Assembly: GCA_963843645.1 (NCBI GenBank)
Contig: CAWJLE010000001.1
Coordinates: 620,001-684,000, forward strand
Length of the DNA stretch: 64,000 nt
Direction of reading: 5' to 3'
Source of the DNA: CAWJLE01 sp963843645
Lineage (GTDB): Bacteria; Chloroflexota; Anaerolineae; DAOTYC01
Position 1 is the first letter of the stretch; each line of letters starts with the position of its first letter. This document shows, in pieces, positions 42,445 to 51,513 of this stretch. The notes below the pieces were generated by a model. The model saw only the letters and a program-made list of their open reading frames with translations, did not search any database and was not told where the DNA came from. The position numbers and the translations under genes are program-made.

Positions 42445-43158
42445 TCATTCCGTTTCGGGCTCGATGGCCGCGTCGGCCGGGAGCGGGGGCAGATCGTCGT
42501 CTTCCTTGTCCCAATCGGTTGGGCGGGTCTGATACGCTTCGGGCGCAGGGATCTCGGTGCGTGGCTTTGCCCTGAGCTGCTTCGTGTCGTCTTCGGCCGG
42601 CAGCGTGGGCGACACGGTCGTGATCGGCTGAGTCACAGATGGGCGTCGCGGGCGCAACCCGCGCGGCTGGCTGACGGACTTCGTCACCACGGGCGCGGCC
42701 ATCGCGGGCGCGGGCTGCGCGGAGGCCCCACTGGACGTGGCACCGCAATACGGGCAGATGTTCCACTGGAGCTGCAGCAGCCGGTTACACGATGGGCACT
42801 GCCGCTTCAGCCGCGTGTGGCAGGAGGGGCAGATCTGGAAGTCGGGCTGAACCTTCTTCTTGCAGCCCGGGCAGGCGTACCGCTCTTCGATATCCTGCAG
42901 CAGCGCCTCTTCTTCCAGCGCCTTTTCGTATGCCTGGGCCAGCGTCTCTTGCGGCCGCAGCATGAAGTACAGCACGAGGCCGGCGACGTTGAAGAAGACG
43001 ACCATCAGCGTGGCCAACAACTGTGCGAAGATGTCTCGGGAACGGGATCGAACATCGCGGAACGTCCAGAGGATCAGGCTGAGCCAAAAGGCGAGAAAGA
43101 AGGCGCCGAACAGGGCGATGACGACCTGCAGAGCCAGTCCGATGTTTTCAACAGGCAT
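42445..43158 (-). CDS. Membrane-anchored zinc-ribbon protein
   Basis: This protein of about 237 residues has two transmembrane helices (about 6-30 and 46-66). A short charged linker and a double zinc-ribbon cluster follow: CPGC at 96-99, CPSC at 110-113, CPSC at 121-124 and CPYC at 135-138. The last 90 residues are proline-rich, acidic and probably disordered (ending in PPLPADAAIEPETE). Similar proteins in this phylum have no established role. I use the ATG at 43158, with AGGAG about 10 bases upstream. A TATAAT on the minus strand at 43213-43218 is a likely promoter element. Confidence 0.75.
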   Translation of the reverse strand: MPVENIGLALQVVIALFGAFFLAFWLSLILWTFRDVRSRSRDIFAQLLATLMVVFFNVAGLVLYFMLRPQETLAQAYEKALEEEALLQDIEERYACPGCKKKVQPDFQICPSCHTRLKRQCPSCNRLLQLQWNICPYCGATSSGASAQPAPAMAAPVVTKSVSQPRGLRPRRPSVTQPITTVSPTLPAEDDTKQLRAKPRTEIPAPEAYQTRPTDWDKEDDDLPPLPADAAIEPETE

Positions 43159-43275
43159 AACCAAAGCGCTCCTTTATGTTGTCCATCATTCTTGCGCGGT
43201 GCCGCATCGGCTATTATAACATTGCGGCTGGATTTTCGCCAGTTCGGCGGCCGCGGCGGATGCGTCCCGCCTAAC

Positions 43276-43340
43276 CAGGGCAATCGCATTTAATTGTCGC
43301 GCTCGTCCTGGCGAGCGCGACAATTAAATGTGATTGCCTG
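43276..43340. repeat. Hairpin repeat with about 29-bp arms
   Basis: The arms (ending GTCGCGCTCG and CGAGCGCGAC) pair almost perfectly around TCCTGG. The hairpin lies between two divergent genes and has no T-run. Confidence 0.75.
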
Positions 43341-43361
43341 CCCACCCATCAGGCTGTTGCT

Positions 43362-43389
43362 TTGTTCTCAATCCTGCTTGTGGTATAAT
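43362..43389 (+). promoter_or_regulatory. Promoter for the CvpA-like gene
   Basis: TTGTTC (43362-43367) and TATAAT (43384-43389) are 16 bases apart. A TG one base before the -10 (TGGTATAAT) makes an extended -10. Confidence 0.6.
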
Positions 43390-43442
43390 TAACGTAAGTA
43401 TATTCAAGCAGCCGCCGCCACCTTGCGCAATGGATGGGCCCT

Positions 43443-44006
43443 ATGAATGTTGTGGACATACTGCTGGTCATTGCCCTGTGTGGCGGGATGGTGCTCGGCT
43501 TCTTCCAGGGCTTTCTCAGGACCATCGTTAACATGGTCATTCTGTACGGAGTGACCGTGATCGCCGCGTTCTCTTATCCGTACCTCGGGAGATGGCTGGT
43601 TTACCCGTTCCCGACGGCCAGCGAGCAGCTTCGCAACGCGAGCGCCTTCCTGTTCATCATCCTGTTTCTCTTCAACGCATTCTCGTTGAGCCTCCGGCCC
43701 ACGTTGAAGAGAAGGCAAGAGAAGAAGACCTCACCTGTTTACGGCTGCGTCGACAAGTTGAGTGGCCTCGTTTTGGGCTTCTTTTTCGCCGGCATTTGGA
43801 TCGGCCTGGTGTTGCTTCTGGTCGAATTTCTCCTGTCCGTCCCGTGGGTGAACTGGGAACCCGTTCGCCGCAGCATGATTCACGGCATCTCGACCTCGGC
43901 ACTGGCTATGGTTTTCCGCGCCCGCCTGCTGCCGATGGCGCTGGAGACTCTCAAACCGTGGTTTGCCCCGTTCGGCGGTCTGCCCAGCCTGTTCATTCTC
44001 AAATGA
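43443..44006 (+). CDS. CvpA family membrane protein
   Basis: This protein of about 187 residues has four hydrophobic segments and starts MNVVDILLVIALCGGMVLG, which matches the CvpA/colicin V production protein opening. It contains GFFQGFLRTIV, the family's G-rich first loop, and VYGCVDKLSGLVLGFFFAG in the third segment. CvpA proteins are inner-membrane proteins of unclear function that affect cell-envelope stress tolerance. I prefer the ATG at 43443 to one at 43434 because it begins the family motif. mutS2 follows after 152 bases, the arrangement in which cvpA-like genes often sit beside mutS2. Confidence 0.8.
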   Translation: MNVVDILLVIALCGGMVLGFFQGFLRTIVNMVILYGVTVIAAFSYPYLGRWLVYPFPTASEQLRNASAFLFIILFLFNAFSLSLRPTLKRRQEKKTSPVYGCVDKLSGLVLGFFFAGIWIGLVLLLVEFLLSVPWVNWEPVRRSMIHGISTSALAMVFRARLLPMALETLKPWFAPFGGLPSLFILK

Positions 44007-44158
44007 CCTGCTGAGACTTCTGCGTCCAGACGCATCTCAGCCATTCCCTGATAACCCGGTCCGGCAAGACGTGGGCCGGGCAAACTGTGTCCTGAAAGCC
44101 ACCATTTGGGCGCCCGCCACAAAGAGGCTCGCCGCCCTGAGAATCGAGTTGCTGAATA

Positions 44159-46594
44159 ATGCGTGAAAAAGATCTTGAAAACCTGGAATTCATGAAAATT
44201 CTGGACCGCCTGGCCGCCCAGACGAGCTTTTCGGCCGGACGAGAGCTGGCGTTTGAACTGCGCCCATCTTCCGACGCGTTCGAAGTCGAGGCGTGGCAGC
44301 GCGAAACCGCCGAGGCGCGCGCGCTGCAAGACACCCAGCCCTCGATCGGGCTGGGCGGCGTGCACGACGTTCGTCCCTTCGTGAGCAATGCCCGCAAGGG
44401 CATGGTGCTCACGCCCGAAGAGCTGTTGAACGTTCGCGACACGCTGGTCAAGGGCCGGACGTTGCGACGGGGCATCGGCCGGATGAGTAGCCAGTACCCC
44501 ACGCTCTCGGCGCTGGCGCTGCTCATCGAGGAGTGCGCGCACGTCGCCGCGGAGATCTCGCGGTGCATCAACGAGCGGGCGGAGGTCATGGACAGCGCCA
44601 GTCCCGCGCTGGCACGCCTGCGGCAAGACCTGCGCCAGGCGCACGAGCGGCTCATGGATCGGCTGCACCACATCGTCAGCGCCGGGGACAATGCCGGCTT
44701 CCTGCAGGAGAACATCATCACCCAGCGGCACGGACGATACGTGATTCCGCTCAAGGCCGATTTCAAAGGCCGCATTCCGGGCCTCATCCACGACGAATCG
44801 ACCAGCGGCGCCACCCTGTTCATCGAGCCTCTGGCGACGGTGGAGCTGAACAACGCGCTCCGCGAGCTCCAGCTCGAGGAACAGCGCGAGGTCACGCGCA
44901 TCCTATCCAACCTGGCATCGCTGGTGGCGGACGAGGGGGATTTCATCGGCCGCACGGTAGAGGTGCTGGCCCGGCTGGACCTGGCTTTCGCCAAGGCCAA
45001 TTACGCCGCGGAGATTCGGGCCGTGAGCCCGCAATTCGTCGCCTGGACCCGGCCGGCGCGCGTGTCCAAGCAGTCGGAAGAGATAGACGGATCGGAGCAC
45101 GAGAACGCGGCCGTGCACCCCGGCTCGACGATACGTTACCTGAAGGCGCGGCATCCGCTGCTGTCCCCGGAGGACGTGGTGCCGATCAACGTTCACCTGA
45201 GCGCGGAGGACCGCTACTTCGTCATCGTGATCACGGGGCCCAACACCGGCGGCAAGACCGTGGCGCTCAAGACCGTTGGCCTGCTGACCTGCATGGCACA
45301 GGCCGGCATGCAGATCCCCGTCGAAGAGGAGTCGGTCTTGTCCGTCTTCGACGGCGTATTCGCCGACATCGGCGACGAACAGAGCATCGAGCAGAGCCTG
45401 TCGACTTTTTCGTCGCACATGGTCAATCTCATCGACATCCTGGGCCATGCGCAGGGCCACTCCATGGTCCTCCTGGACGAGCTGGGCGCCGGCACCGATC
45501 CGATCGAGGGGTCGGCGCTGGCCCGCTCCCTGCTGTCGCACATGCTCCGCCGGGGCGTTACGACCCTGGCGACGACCCACTACTCGGAGCTGAAAGTCTA
45601 CGCGCAGGCCACGCCGGGAGTGGTGAATGCCAGCGTGGAATTCGACATCGAGACGCTGTCGCCGACCTACGAGCTGAGCATCGGGCTGCCGGGCCGCAGC
45701 AATGCGTTTGCCATCGCGAATCGCCTGGGCCTTCCGGCGTCCATCATCGCCGACGCCCAGGCGCTCGTCTCGCCGGATACGCTGCAGACCGAAGGTCTGC
45801 TGGCCGACCTGAAGGAAGTCCACCGCCAGGCGCAGTCGGATCGCGCCGTGGCGCGCGAGCTGCGCGAGAAGCTCGAAACCCAGACGGCGGAGCTGCGCGA
45901 GCGCTTGCTGGGCGCCGAGGCTGAGCAGCGCGAATTGCTGGAGGCCGCGCGGCAGCAGGCGGAAGAGGAGTTGCAGTCGGTGCGCAGAGAGGTATCCCGC
46001 GCGCGCGACCTGCTGCGCAGGCTCCCCGACCAAGCCACCGAGGTCAACGAGGCGGTGGAGGCCATCCGCAAGCTGGAAGAGCGCATCACCCGCATGGAAC
46101 CGGCCCCGTCCTCGCAACCGATCCCGCTGGAGCACGTCGCGGTCGGGGATCAAGTGTGGGTGTCCACGCTGTCGTCGAAGGGCGAGGTGGTCGGCGTGAC
46201 CGATCGCGGCGTGGAGGTGCAGGTCGGCCAGTTCCGCGTTCAGGCCGATCGCAAAGCCCTGCGCCGCCTGTCAGGGAAGCAGGAGCCGGCGCCGGTCGAA
46301 GAAAGCCGCAGCACGCGGGTCGTGACCAGCCGTCACATCACGCCGACTTTCGAGCTGGACCTGCGCGGTTGGCGCGTGGAAGAGGCCTTGATCCAGTTGG
46401 AACGGTACCTGGACGACGCGTACCTGGGCGGCCTGCCGTGGGTGCGCATCATCCACGGCAAGGGAACCGGCGCGCTCCGGCGTGCGGTGCGCGATACGCT
46501 GGCGATGCACCCGTTGGTCAGCTCGTTCAAGTCGGGGGAGCTGAACGAAGGCGGCGATGGGGTCACCTTCGCGGAGCTGGCGCAAAAGAATTGA
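44159..46594 (+). CDS. mutS2: Endonuclease MutS2
   Basis: This intact 811-residue protein is a MutS-family ATPase without a mismatch-recognition domain. Such proteins bind branched DNA and suppress recombination, and some act in rescuing collided ribosomes. The ATPase has Walker A GPNTGGKTVALKTVG near residue 360, and DELGAGTDPIEGSALA and TTHYSELKVYA further on. A coiled coil rich in E/Q/R spans about 540-640. The C-terminal Smr domain (about 724-805) has the LDLRG motif and IIHGKGTGALRRAV. The ATG at 44159 starts the conserved REKDLENLEFMKILDRLA. No frameshift is seen over 2.4 kb, in contrast to its neighbours lon and folC. Confidence 0.95.
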   Translation: MREKDLENLEFMKILDRLAAQTSFSAGRELAFELRPSSDAFEVEAWQRETAEARALQDTQPSIGLGGVHDVRPFVSNARKGMVLTPEELLNVRDTLVKGRTLRRGIGRMSSQYPTLSALALLIEECAHVAAEISRCINERAEVMDSASPALARLRQDLRQAHERLMDRLHHIVSAGDNAGFLQENIITQRHGRYVIPLKADFKGRIPGLIHDESTSGATLFIEPLATVELNNALRELQLEEQREVTRILSNLASLVADEGDFIGRTVEVLARLDLAFAKANYAAEIRAVSPQFVAWTRPARVSKQSEEIDGSEHENAAVHPGSTIRYLKARHPLLSPEDVVPINVHLSAEDRYFVIVITGPNTGGKTVALKTVGLLTCMAQAGMQIPVEEESVLSVFDGVFADIGDEQSIEQSLSTFSSHMVNLIDILGHAQGHSMVLLDELGAGTDPIEGSALARSLLSHMLRRGVTTLATTHYSELKVYAQATPGVVNASVEFDIETLSPTYELSIGLPGRSNAFAIANRLGLPASIIADAQALVSPDTLQTEGLLADLKEVHRQAQSDRAVARELREKLETQTAELRERLLGAEAEQRELLEAARQQAEEELQSVRREVSRARDLLRRLPDQATEVNEAVEAIRKLEERITRMEPAPSSQPIPLEHVAVGDQVWVSTLSSKGEVVGVTDRGVEVQVGQFRVQADRKALRRLSGKQEPAPVEESRSTRVVTSRHITPTFELDLRGWRVEEALIQLERYLDDAYLGGLPWVRIIHGKGTGALRRAVRDTLAMHPLVSSFKSGELNEGGDGVTFAELAQKN

Positions 46595-46624
46595 TGGCCG
46601 ACAACGACGCCGGCAATCCCTATT

Positions 46625-46809
46625 GTTCGAAGCCTGGCTCCTACCCACTTTGCTCTCTCAGCCGCCGCAGACCTCTCTCCCGGCCTCTCCCCTGCAAAGG
46701 GAGAGGAGCAAATCGGTTGACGTTCTCCTCTCCCTTTGCAGGGGAGAGGCCGGGAGAGAGGTCTGCGGCGGCTGAGAGAGCAAAGTGGGTAGGAGCCATG
46801 TTCGAAGCA
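46625..46809. repeat. Long hairpin repeat, arms about 83 bp (CCTCTCCC family)
   Basis: The left arm 46625-46708 and right arm 46727-46809 are almost perfect inverted copies with an 18-base loop. The inner part holds CTCTCCCCTGCAAAGGGAG-type sequence. Together with the downstream promoter it fills most of the 46595-46928 gap. Confidence 0.85.
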
Positions 46810-46811
46810 AA

Positions 46812-46841
46812 TTGACGTTCCATATAGTTCGTGATTATAAT
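46812..46841 (+). promoter_or_regulatory. Promoter for the secreted LGFP-like gene
   Basis: TTGACG (46812-46817) and a perfect TATAAT (46836-46841) are 18 bases apart, just beyond the long hairpin. The leader to the ATG at 46929 is about 80 bases. Confidence 0.6.
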
Positions 46842-46928
46842 TACGATATACGTTGGGCAAATCGAGCGGGCATCATCAGGGCCGCCGGTCGCTGGAACGG
46901 GCCCACCCAACGTACCATCGAGGCGAAC

Positions 46929-47963
46929 ATGCTTCCTCGTTTGCTGACGTGTCTCTTGATCGTTGGCGTAGCCATCATCCCGGCCACGAGCCCGGCGCAG
47001 GAACCCGACAGCCGGTTCTTCGGCGAGTCGGGCTTTTCGGTGCGCGACGATTTCTTTCAATACTTCAATCAGCGTGGCGGGCTGGAGATCTTCGGCCCGC
47101 CGATCAGCGAGGAAATGTCTGAAGACGGCGTGCGCGTTCAGTATTTCCGCAACGTCCGGCTGGAGTGGCACCCCGAGAACCCTCGCCCTTACCGCGTTCA
47201 GCCGGGGCTGTTGGGCGAACTCGTCGGCGTCAGGCAGCCACCCATCGCGCAGACGCGGGTTCCGCCCGCGAATCGGCTGGATGAACGCTACTATCCGCAG
47301 ACCGGCCGCACGATCGAGGGGGGCTTCCTGTCGTTCTTCGATCAGCACGGCGGACTCGACTTGTTCGGATACCCGATCGGTGAAATGGAGCCGGCCGACG
47401 GCAACACGGTGACGCAGTGGTTCCAGCGGGCGCGCCTGGAGTTACAGCCGGGCGACACCGGCGGTCGAATAGTCCTGGCTCCCTTGGGCGAGCAGGTCCT
47501 GCAGATGAAACACCCTGACGCCGTCATTCCCCAGACCGCTCCGGCGACCGGCGTCCTTCAGGCTTCGCCGCCGGGCGCGCTCGTAGCGATGGCGCCGGAT
47601 TCAGCGCTGCCCGAGGCACCGGCCAACCTGCTTGGAGCGTCTTCACCGTCCGTCGATATGCAGCTGTCCGCTTCGTTGAAAGACTCGATCACCGGCGGGG
47701 GAGATGCCGGCATACAGCGGGTGTTCGTCTATCTCACCGACGGCGCGGGCCACGCCCTGGCCAATGCAGACGTCCAGCTCTGGGTGGACTATCCCTTCGG
47801 CGAGCAGGCATTTCGGATGCCGAAGACCGATGCCTCGGGACTGGCGAGCCTGTCTTTCGAAGTCGGCCGGCTCGAGGCGGGTCTCACCGTGGTGGTGCGG
47901 GTCGTGGCCTCCTACAATGGACAAACGACCTCGACTGAGACGTCTTTCCTCTCCTGGTATTAG
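46929..47963 (+). CDS. Secreted protein with LGFP-like repeats and C-terminal Ig-like domain
   Basis: This protein of about 344 residues has a signal peptide (MLPRLLTCLLIVGVAIIPAT, ending near SPAQ). Two LGFP-like units follow, marked by QRGGLEIFGPPISEEM and QHGGLDLFGYPIGEM, each with VQYFRNVRLE or TQWFQRARLE. Such repeats bind or decorate cell-surface polymers. The C-terminal 100 residues resemble an Ig-like or carboxypeptidase-regulatory fold (VFVYLTDGAGHALANADVQL). The ATG at 46929 has a GAGG about 5 bases upstream. No catalytic motif is seen, so a structural role at the cell surface is inferred. Confidence 0.78.
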   Translation: MLPRLLTCLLIVGVAIIPATSPAQEPDSRFFGESGFSVRDDFFQYFNQRGGLEIFGPPISEEMSEDGVRVQYFRNVRLEWHPENPRPYRVQPGLLGELVGVRQPPIAQTRVPPANRLDERYYPQTGRTIEGGFLSFFDQHGGLDLFGYPIGEMEPADGNTVTQWFQRARLELQPGDTGGRIVLAPLGEQVLQMKHPDAVIPQTAPATGVLQASPPGALVAMAPDSALPEAPANLLGASSPSVDMQLSASLKDSITGGGDAGIQRVFVYLTDGAGHALANADVQLWVDYPFGEQAFRMPKTDASGLASLSFEVGRLEAGLTVVVRVVASYNGQTTSTETSFLSWY

Positions 47964-47973
47964 GCCTTCTCGA

Positions 47974-48168
47974 TCAATCCTCCCAGCCGATGATCCACGC
48001 GCAGGCGCCGGCCAGCAGGATGGTCGTAACGATCAGGGCCGCCCACTGATGCGGCAGAAAACCGACGTCCTTGGCCGCCCACACGACCATGGCCACCATC
48101 CCGACGGCGAGCACCAGCCACGACAACAGTCGAGGGTGTCCTCTGAAAAAGCCCAGAATTCCGGTCAT
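47974..48168 (-). CDS. Small two-helix membrane protein
   Basis: This 64-residue protein has a short polar start (MTGILGFFRGHPRLLSW) and two hydrophobic helices (about 17-31 and 41-60), the second ending in IIGWED. It lies convergent to the secreted protein gene, with about 10 bases between the stops. GAGAGG lies about 12 bases before its ATG. I do not recognise the family. Confidence 0.6.
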   Translation of the reverse strand: MTGILGFFRGHPRLLSWLVLAVGMVAMVVWAAKDVGFLPHQWAALIVTTILLAGACAWIIGWED

Positions 48169-48199
48169 TCTGCGTTAAATCCTCTCTACCAAACTCGTT

Positions 48200-48698
48200 T
48201 CAGATCGGCATGACCACACGGTCAGACCGCAGCTGCTTGATCCAGACGCTGGTCTGGCCGGGCATCAGCTGACATAACACCTCGCACCAGGTCCCATCGA
48301 GTTCGTCAGTCGCCCGGCGCGAGTATCCGCACGCCCCGAGCATCTTCTCGACCTCCGCCGAGACGTGCTCGGGCACCTTGACCGCGGCGACTTCGCATTG
48401 TAGCTCAGAAGCTGCATCGCTCGACCGATTCGAGCAACGGCGGTCCCAGCCGGCCCGCCGCCAGTTGGGGGTAGACGTAGAAGTCGTCCACGCAAGTCAC
48501 CAGGTTTTCGATCTGCCAGCCGGCGAGCGCCGCACCCGTACGCGAGATGGCGAGCCACAGGCCCTTCTGAAGGAGGCGACTGAGCGCTTCCTCGTCGGTG
48601 ATCGGCTGGGGCAGCCAGCGCGTGCTGTTCACGAGCCCAACGATGGTCGGGACGTCAGTTCGACGCGCCCGCCGCACGACCACGCGCTCTTCGCCCAT
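48200..48698 (-). CDS. GNAT-like protein of unknown substrate (two frameshifts)
   Basis: The N terminus reads VVVRRARRTDVPTIVGLVN, typical of the first strand and helix of GNAT acetyltransferases. It is followed by LAGWQIENLVTCVDDFYVYP. The frame breaks near 48425 and 48390; restoring it gives a tail ending in VMPI with the stop at 48200, for a total of about 165 residues. I do not see a clear acetyl-CoA Q/RxxGxG/A motif, so acetyltransferase activity is uncertain. It lies 18 bases downstream of coaE and is probably co-transcribed with it. Confidence 0.6.
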
Positions 48699-48716
48699 CG
48701 ATCACCCTCCCTCGAC

Positions 48717-49337
48717 TCAAGCGGCTGCGAGTTCCTCCTGAACGCGCTCCCACGCGGCGCGAACCTGCCGTTCGAGCGCATCCGGGTCTCCCCGATTGTC
48801 GATGACCACGTCGGCCAGGGCCACTTTCTCGGCCTGCGGCGGCTGCGCCTCGATCCGCAGCCAGGCTTCAGCCTCAGTCAGTCCACGCGCCTGCATCAAT
48901 CGGGCCGCCTGCTGTTCGGGCGGCGCGGTGACCACCCACAGCGCATCGTACCGTCGATATAGCCCCGCTTCGATCAGCTTGATCGCCTCGATGACGACCA
49001 CCGGTTCCAGTGCCCGTGCGATCAGCGCGTCGATTGCCGGTCCAACGGCCGGGTGGACGATCGCCTCCAGGCGACTCATTGCTTTCGCGTCTCGAAAGAC
49101 GATGCGGCCCAGCGCACCGCGGTCGACTTCGCCGTCGGCGGCGAGGACGTCCGGCCCAAACGCCCGCGTGATGGCGCCCCGCACAACGGGCGTGGCCATG
49201 ACCTGATGGGCGACCCGGTCTGCGTCTATCGTCCGCGCGCCCCAGGCTCGCACCAACGCAAGCACGGTGCTCTTGCCGACGGCGATGTTCCCCGTCAGCC
49301 CGATCAGATAGCGGCCCGGCAACCTAAGAAGGGTCAC
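48717..49337 (-). CDS. coaE: Dephospho-CoA kinase
   Basis: CoaE performs the last step of coenzyme A synthesis in the cytosol, phosphorylating the 3'-OH of dephospho-CoA with ATP. The 206-residue protein has the P-loop GLTGNIAVGKST (about 13-24). The acidic motif DADRVAHQV and the HPAVGPAI segment follow, then VVIEAIKLIEAGLYRRYD. The usual third position after the P-loop is intact. The GTG start at 49337 overlaps the end of the ABC-F gene by 14 bases. The standard VPLL-type sequence before the lid is VIEAIKLIEAG here. Confidence 0.9.
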   Translation of the reverse strand: MTLLRLPGRYLIGLTGNIAVGKSTVLALVRAWGARTIDADRVAHQVMATPVVRGAITRAFGPDVLAADGEVDRGALGRIVFRDAKAMSRLEAIVHPAVGPAIDALIARALEPVVVIEAIKLIEAGLYRRYDALWVVTAPPEQQAARLMQARGLTEAEAWLRIEAQPPQAEKVALADVVIDNRGDPDALERQVRAAWERVQEELAAA

Positions 49338-51249
49338 GTTCCGCGCTTACCTCGACCCACTGGGCCATCAGCCGCTCCAGGTCAGCTTCCGCTTGATGAT
49401 ACTCCACACCCAGCTCACGCACGCGGTCGAGCTGACGGCGTTCACTCGCAATGCTGAGCTGCCGGCTGAGGCGCGACAGACGCTCTTCCAGGTCCGCAAT
49501 GGCCTGCTCCAGCTCGTTGATCTGCTCGGTCTGCCTTCGGGCGATGGCCTGGCGGCGTTTCGCCTCGGCGCGCTCGTCGCCATCGTCCGGGGAGTCGCCG
49601 GTCCGGCGCACGCGGGCCGCACCCGTCAAACGCGCCTCCTGCTCGGCCCGTCGCTGCTCCTGGTAATCGGTATAGTTTCCCTCGTACACACGGAGCCGGC
49701 CGTCTTCCACGGCCCAGATCTGAGTCGCCAGCGCGTCCACCAGATACCGGTCGTGCGAGACGAACAGCAGCGTCCCCTCGAAGTCCAACAACACCTCCTC
49801 CAGCACTTCGCGGGAGGCGATGTCCAGGTGGTTCGTCGGTTCGTCCAGGATCAAGAAATTGGCTCCGGCCAGGGTCAGCTTCGCCAGAGCGACCCGGCTC
49901 CGCTCGCCGCCGCTCAGGTTGACCAGCGGCTTGAAGACGTCGTCGCCGTAGAACAGGAAGCGACTGAGCAGGTTGCGCGCCTGGCTGATGGGCAGGTTCT
50001 TCACGCTCAACACCTCGTCCAGGGGCGAGCGCTCCAGGTTCAGGTCTTCGTGCGTTTGGGAGAAATAGCCGATCCGGACGCTTTCACCCACCTTCACCAC
50101 ACCTGACAGCGGCGGCAGCTGGCCCAGGAACGTGCGCAGCAGCGTCGTCTTGCCGCAGCCGTTGGGCCCGATCAGCGCCGCCCGCTCCAGCCGGCGCAGC
50201 AGCAGATCGGGGCTGTCCAGCAGCCGCTTCTCGCTCGCACCGTCGTGGGGGCGAAAGCCGACGCGCAGGTCTCGCGTTCTCAGAACCAGCTCGCCGCTCC
50301 GCCCGCTGCTCGTCAGGCGCAGCCGCAGAGTGTCTTTTTCCTGCGGGCGCTCCAACTGTTTCAAATGCGACAGCTTCTTCTCGCGGCCGCGGGCCTCTTT
50401 GGCGCGCTGGCCGGCGCGATAACGCCGGATGAACGCCTCCGTGCGCTGGATCGTCGCCTGCTGCGCCTCGTATTCGGCACGGCGCTGCTCCAGCCGTTCA
50501 GCCTTTTGCTCCACGTAGCGGGTGTAGTTCCCGCGATAGGTTTCCAGCACGCCGAAGGCCAGGTCCCACACCTTCACCGCCACCCGGTCCAGGAAGTAGC
50601 GGTCGTGAGCGACGACCACCAGGCTCCCCGCCCACTCGAGCAGGTGCCCTTCCAGCCACTCCGTGGCCTGCAAATCCAGGTGATTCGTCGGCTCGTCCAG
50701 AAGAAGCAGGTCTGGCTTCTGGAGCAACAGGCGGACCAGGTGCGCTCGGGTGAGCTGGCCGCCGCTCAACAACGCCAGTGGCCTATCGAAATCCTCCTCT
50801 GAGAACCCGATGCCTTTCAGAACGCGTTGAATCTCGGTCTCGTAGGTGTACCCGCCGGCCAGCTCGAATTCCTGCTGCAGGCGGCCGTATTGCTCCAAAG
50901 CGTCGTCGCGGCGCGCCGGGTCGGACATGGCATGTTCCAGCTCCCGGAGCTGCACGTGGCGCGCTTTCAGATCGGCGAAGACCGGCAGCATGCTGCCGTA
51001 CAGCGTCTCACCGGTGGGCGCCGGCGGCTGCTGCGGCAGGTAGCCGACCTTCAATCCCCGCGCGGTAGTCAGCTGGCCGCCAGTGGGACTTTCCAGCCCG
51101 GCAATGATGCGCAAGATGGTCGATTTGCCTTCGCCATTCGGGCCGACGAGCGCGATCCGCTCGCCTGCGTTTATTTCGAAGCCGATCCCGTGCAGGACGT
51201 CCTGCGCCCCGAACGATTTCGATATATCTTTTGCCGCTACAATGGGCAT
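49324..51249 (-). CDS. ABC-F family ATPase (Uup-like)
   Basis: ABC-F proteins carry two ATPase domains without membrane segments and act on the ribosome. The first domain has Walker A GPNGEGKST (about 36-44), the signature LSGGQLTRAHL and DEPTNHLD. The second has GPNGCGKTT (about 361), LSGGERSRVAL and LILDEPTNHLD. A basic inter-domain linker (about 240-310) with RRYRAGQRAKEARGREKK is the P-site-contacting arm. A C-terminal coiled coil (about 560-630) follows. The 641-residue length fits Uup/YdiF-type proteins. The leader holds a strong hairpin at 51278-51296. Confidence 0.9.
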   Translation of the reverse strand: MPIVAAKDISKSFGAQDVLHGIGFEINAGERIALVGPNGEGKSTILRIIAGLESPTGGQLTTARGLKVGYLPQQPPAPTGETLYGSMLPVFADLKARHVQLRELEHAMSDPARRDDALEQYGRLQQEFELAGGYTYETEIQRVLKGIGFSEEDFDRPLALLSGGQLTRAHLVRLLLQKPDLLLLDEPTNHLDLQATEWLEGHLLEWAGSLVVVAHDRYFLDRVAVKVWDLAFGVLETYRGNYTRYVEQKAERLEQRRAEYEAQQATIQRTEAFIRRYRAGQRAKEARGREKKLSHLKQLERPQEKDTLRLRLTSSGRSGELVLRTRDLRVGFRPHDGASEKRLLDSPDLLLRRLERAALIGPNGCGKTTLLRTFLGQLPPLSGVVKVGESVRIGYFSQTHEDLNLERSPLDEVLSVKNLPISQARNLLSRFLFYGDDVFKPLVNLSGGERSRVALAKLTLAGANFLILDEPTNHLDIASREVLEEVLLDFEGTLLFVSHDRYLVDALATQIWAVEDGRLRVYEGNYTDYQEQRRAEQEARLTGAARVRRTGDSPDDGDERAEAKRRQAIARRQTEQINELEQAIADLEERLSRLSRQLSIASERRQLDRVRELGVEYHQAEADLERLMAQWVEVSAERDPS

Positions 51250-51277
51250 GGATCCGCCACCACTACAAAGTCAATCT

Positions 51278-51296
51278 TGCCGGGCGACGCCCGGCA
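51278..51296 (-). promoter_or_regulatory. Leader hairpin and promoter of the ABC-F gene
   Basis: A near-perfect stem (TGCCGGGCG / CGCCCGGCA) lies in the leader about 30 bases before the ATG. Upstream on the minus strand, TTGTCC (51332-51337) and TATAAT (51310-51315) are 16 bases apart. This hairpin is a candidate site for leader-based control. Confidence 0.45.
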
Positions 51297-51375
51297 GGCT
51301 CTGTTTCCGATTATATCATATTCCTGAACGCGGACAAAGATGCTCAGGCAGGGGCAATTGCCCTGCCCCTACTCG

Positions 51376-51512
51376 ATCCCTGATTTGGGGCGAGAACGGG
51401 GCCCGCGAGGACCGTCATTCTGAGGAGCGCCGTTCAGCGACGAAGAATCTCGCGCGTAAGATCGGACAACCTCAATTGCAGGCGAGATTCTTCGTCGCTG
51501 AACGACGCTCCT
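51376..51512. repeat. Left part of a long hairpin (GTCATTCTGAG family) interrupted by IS110
   Basis: The left arm (from ATCCCTGATTTGGGG at 51376) and the inner part of the right arm (to GACGCTCCT at 51512) form a hairpin. The missing outer right arm lies at 53157-53204, after the insertion element. Confidence 0.85.
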
Positions 51513-51513
51513 A

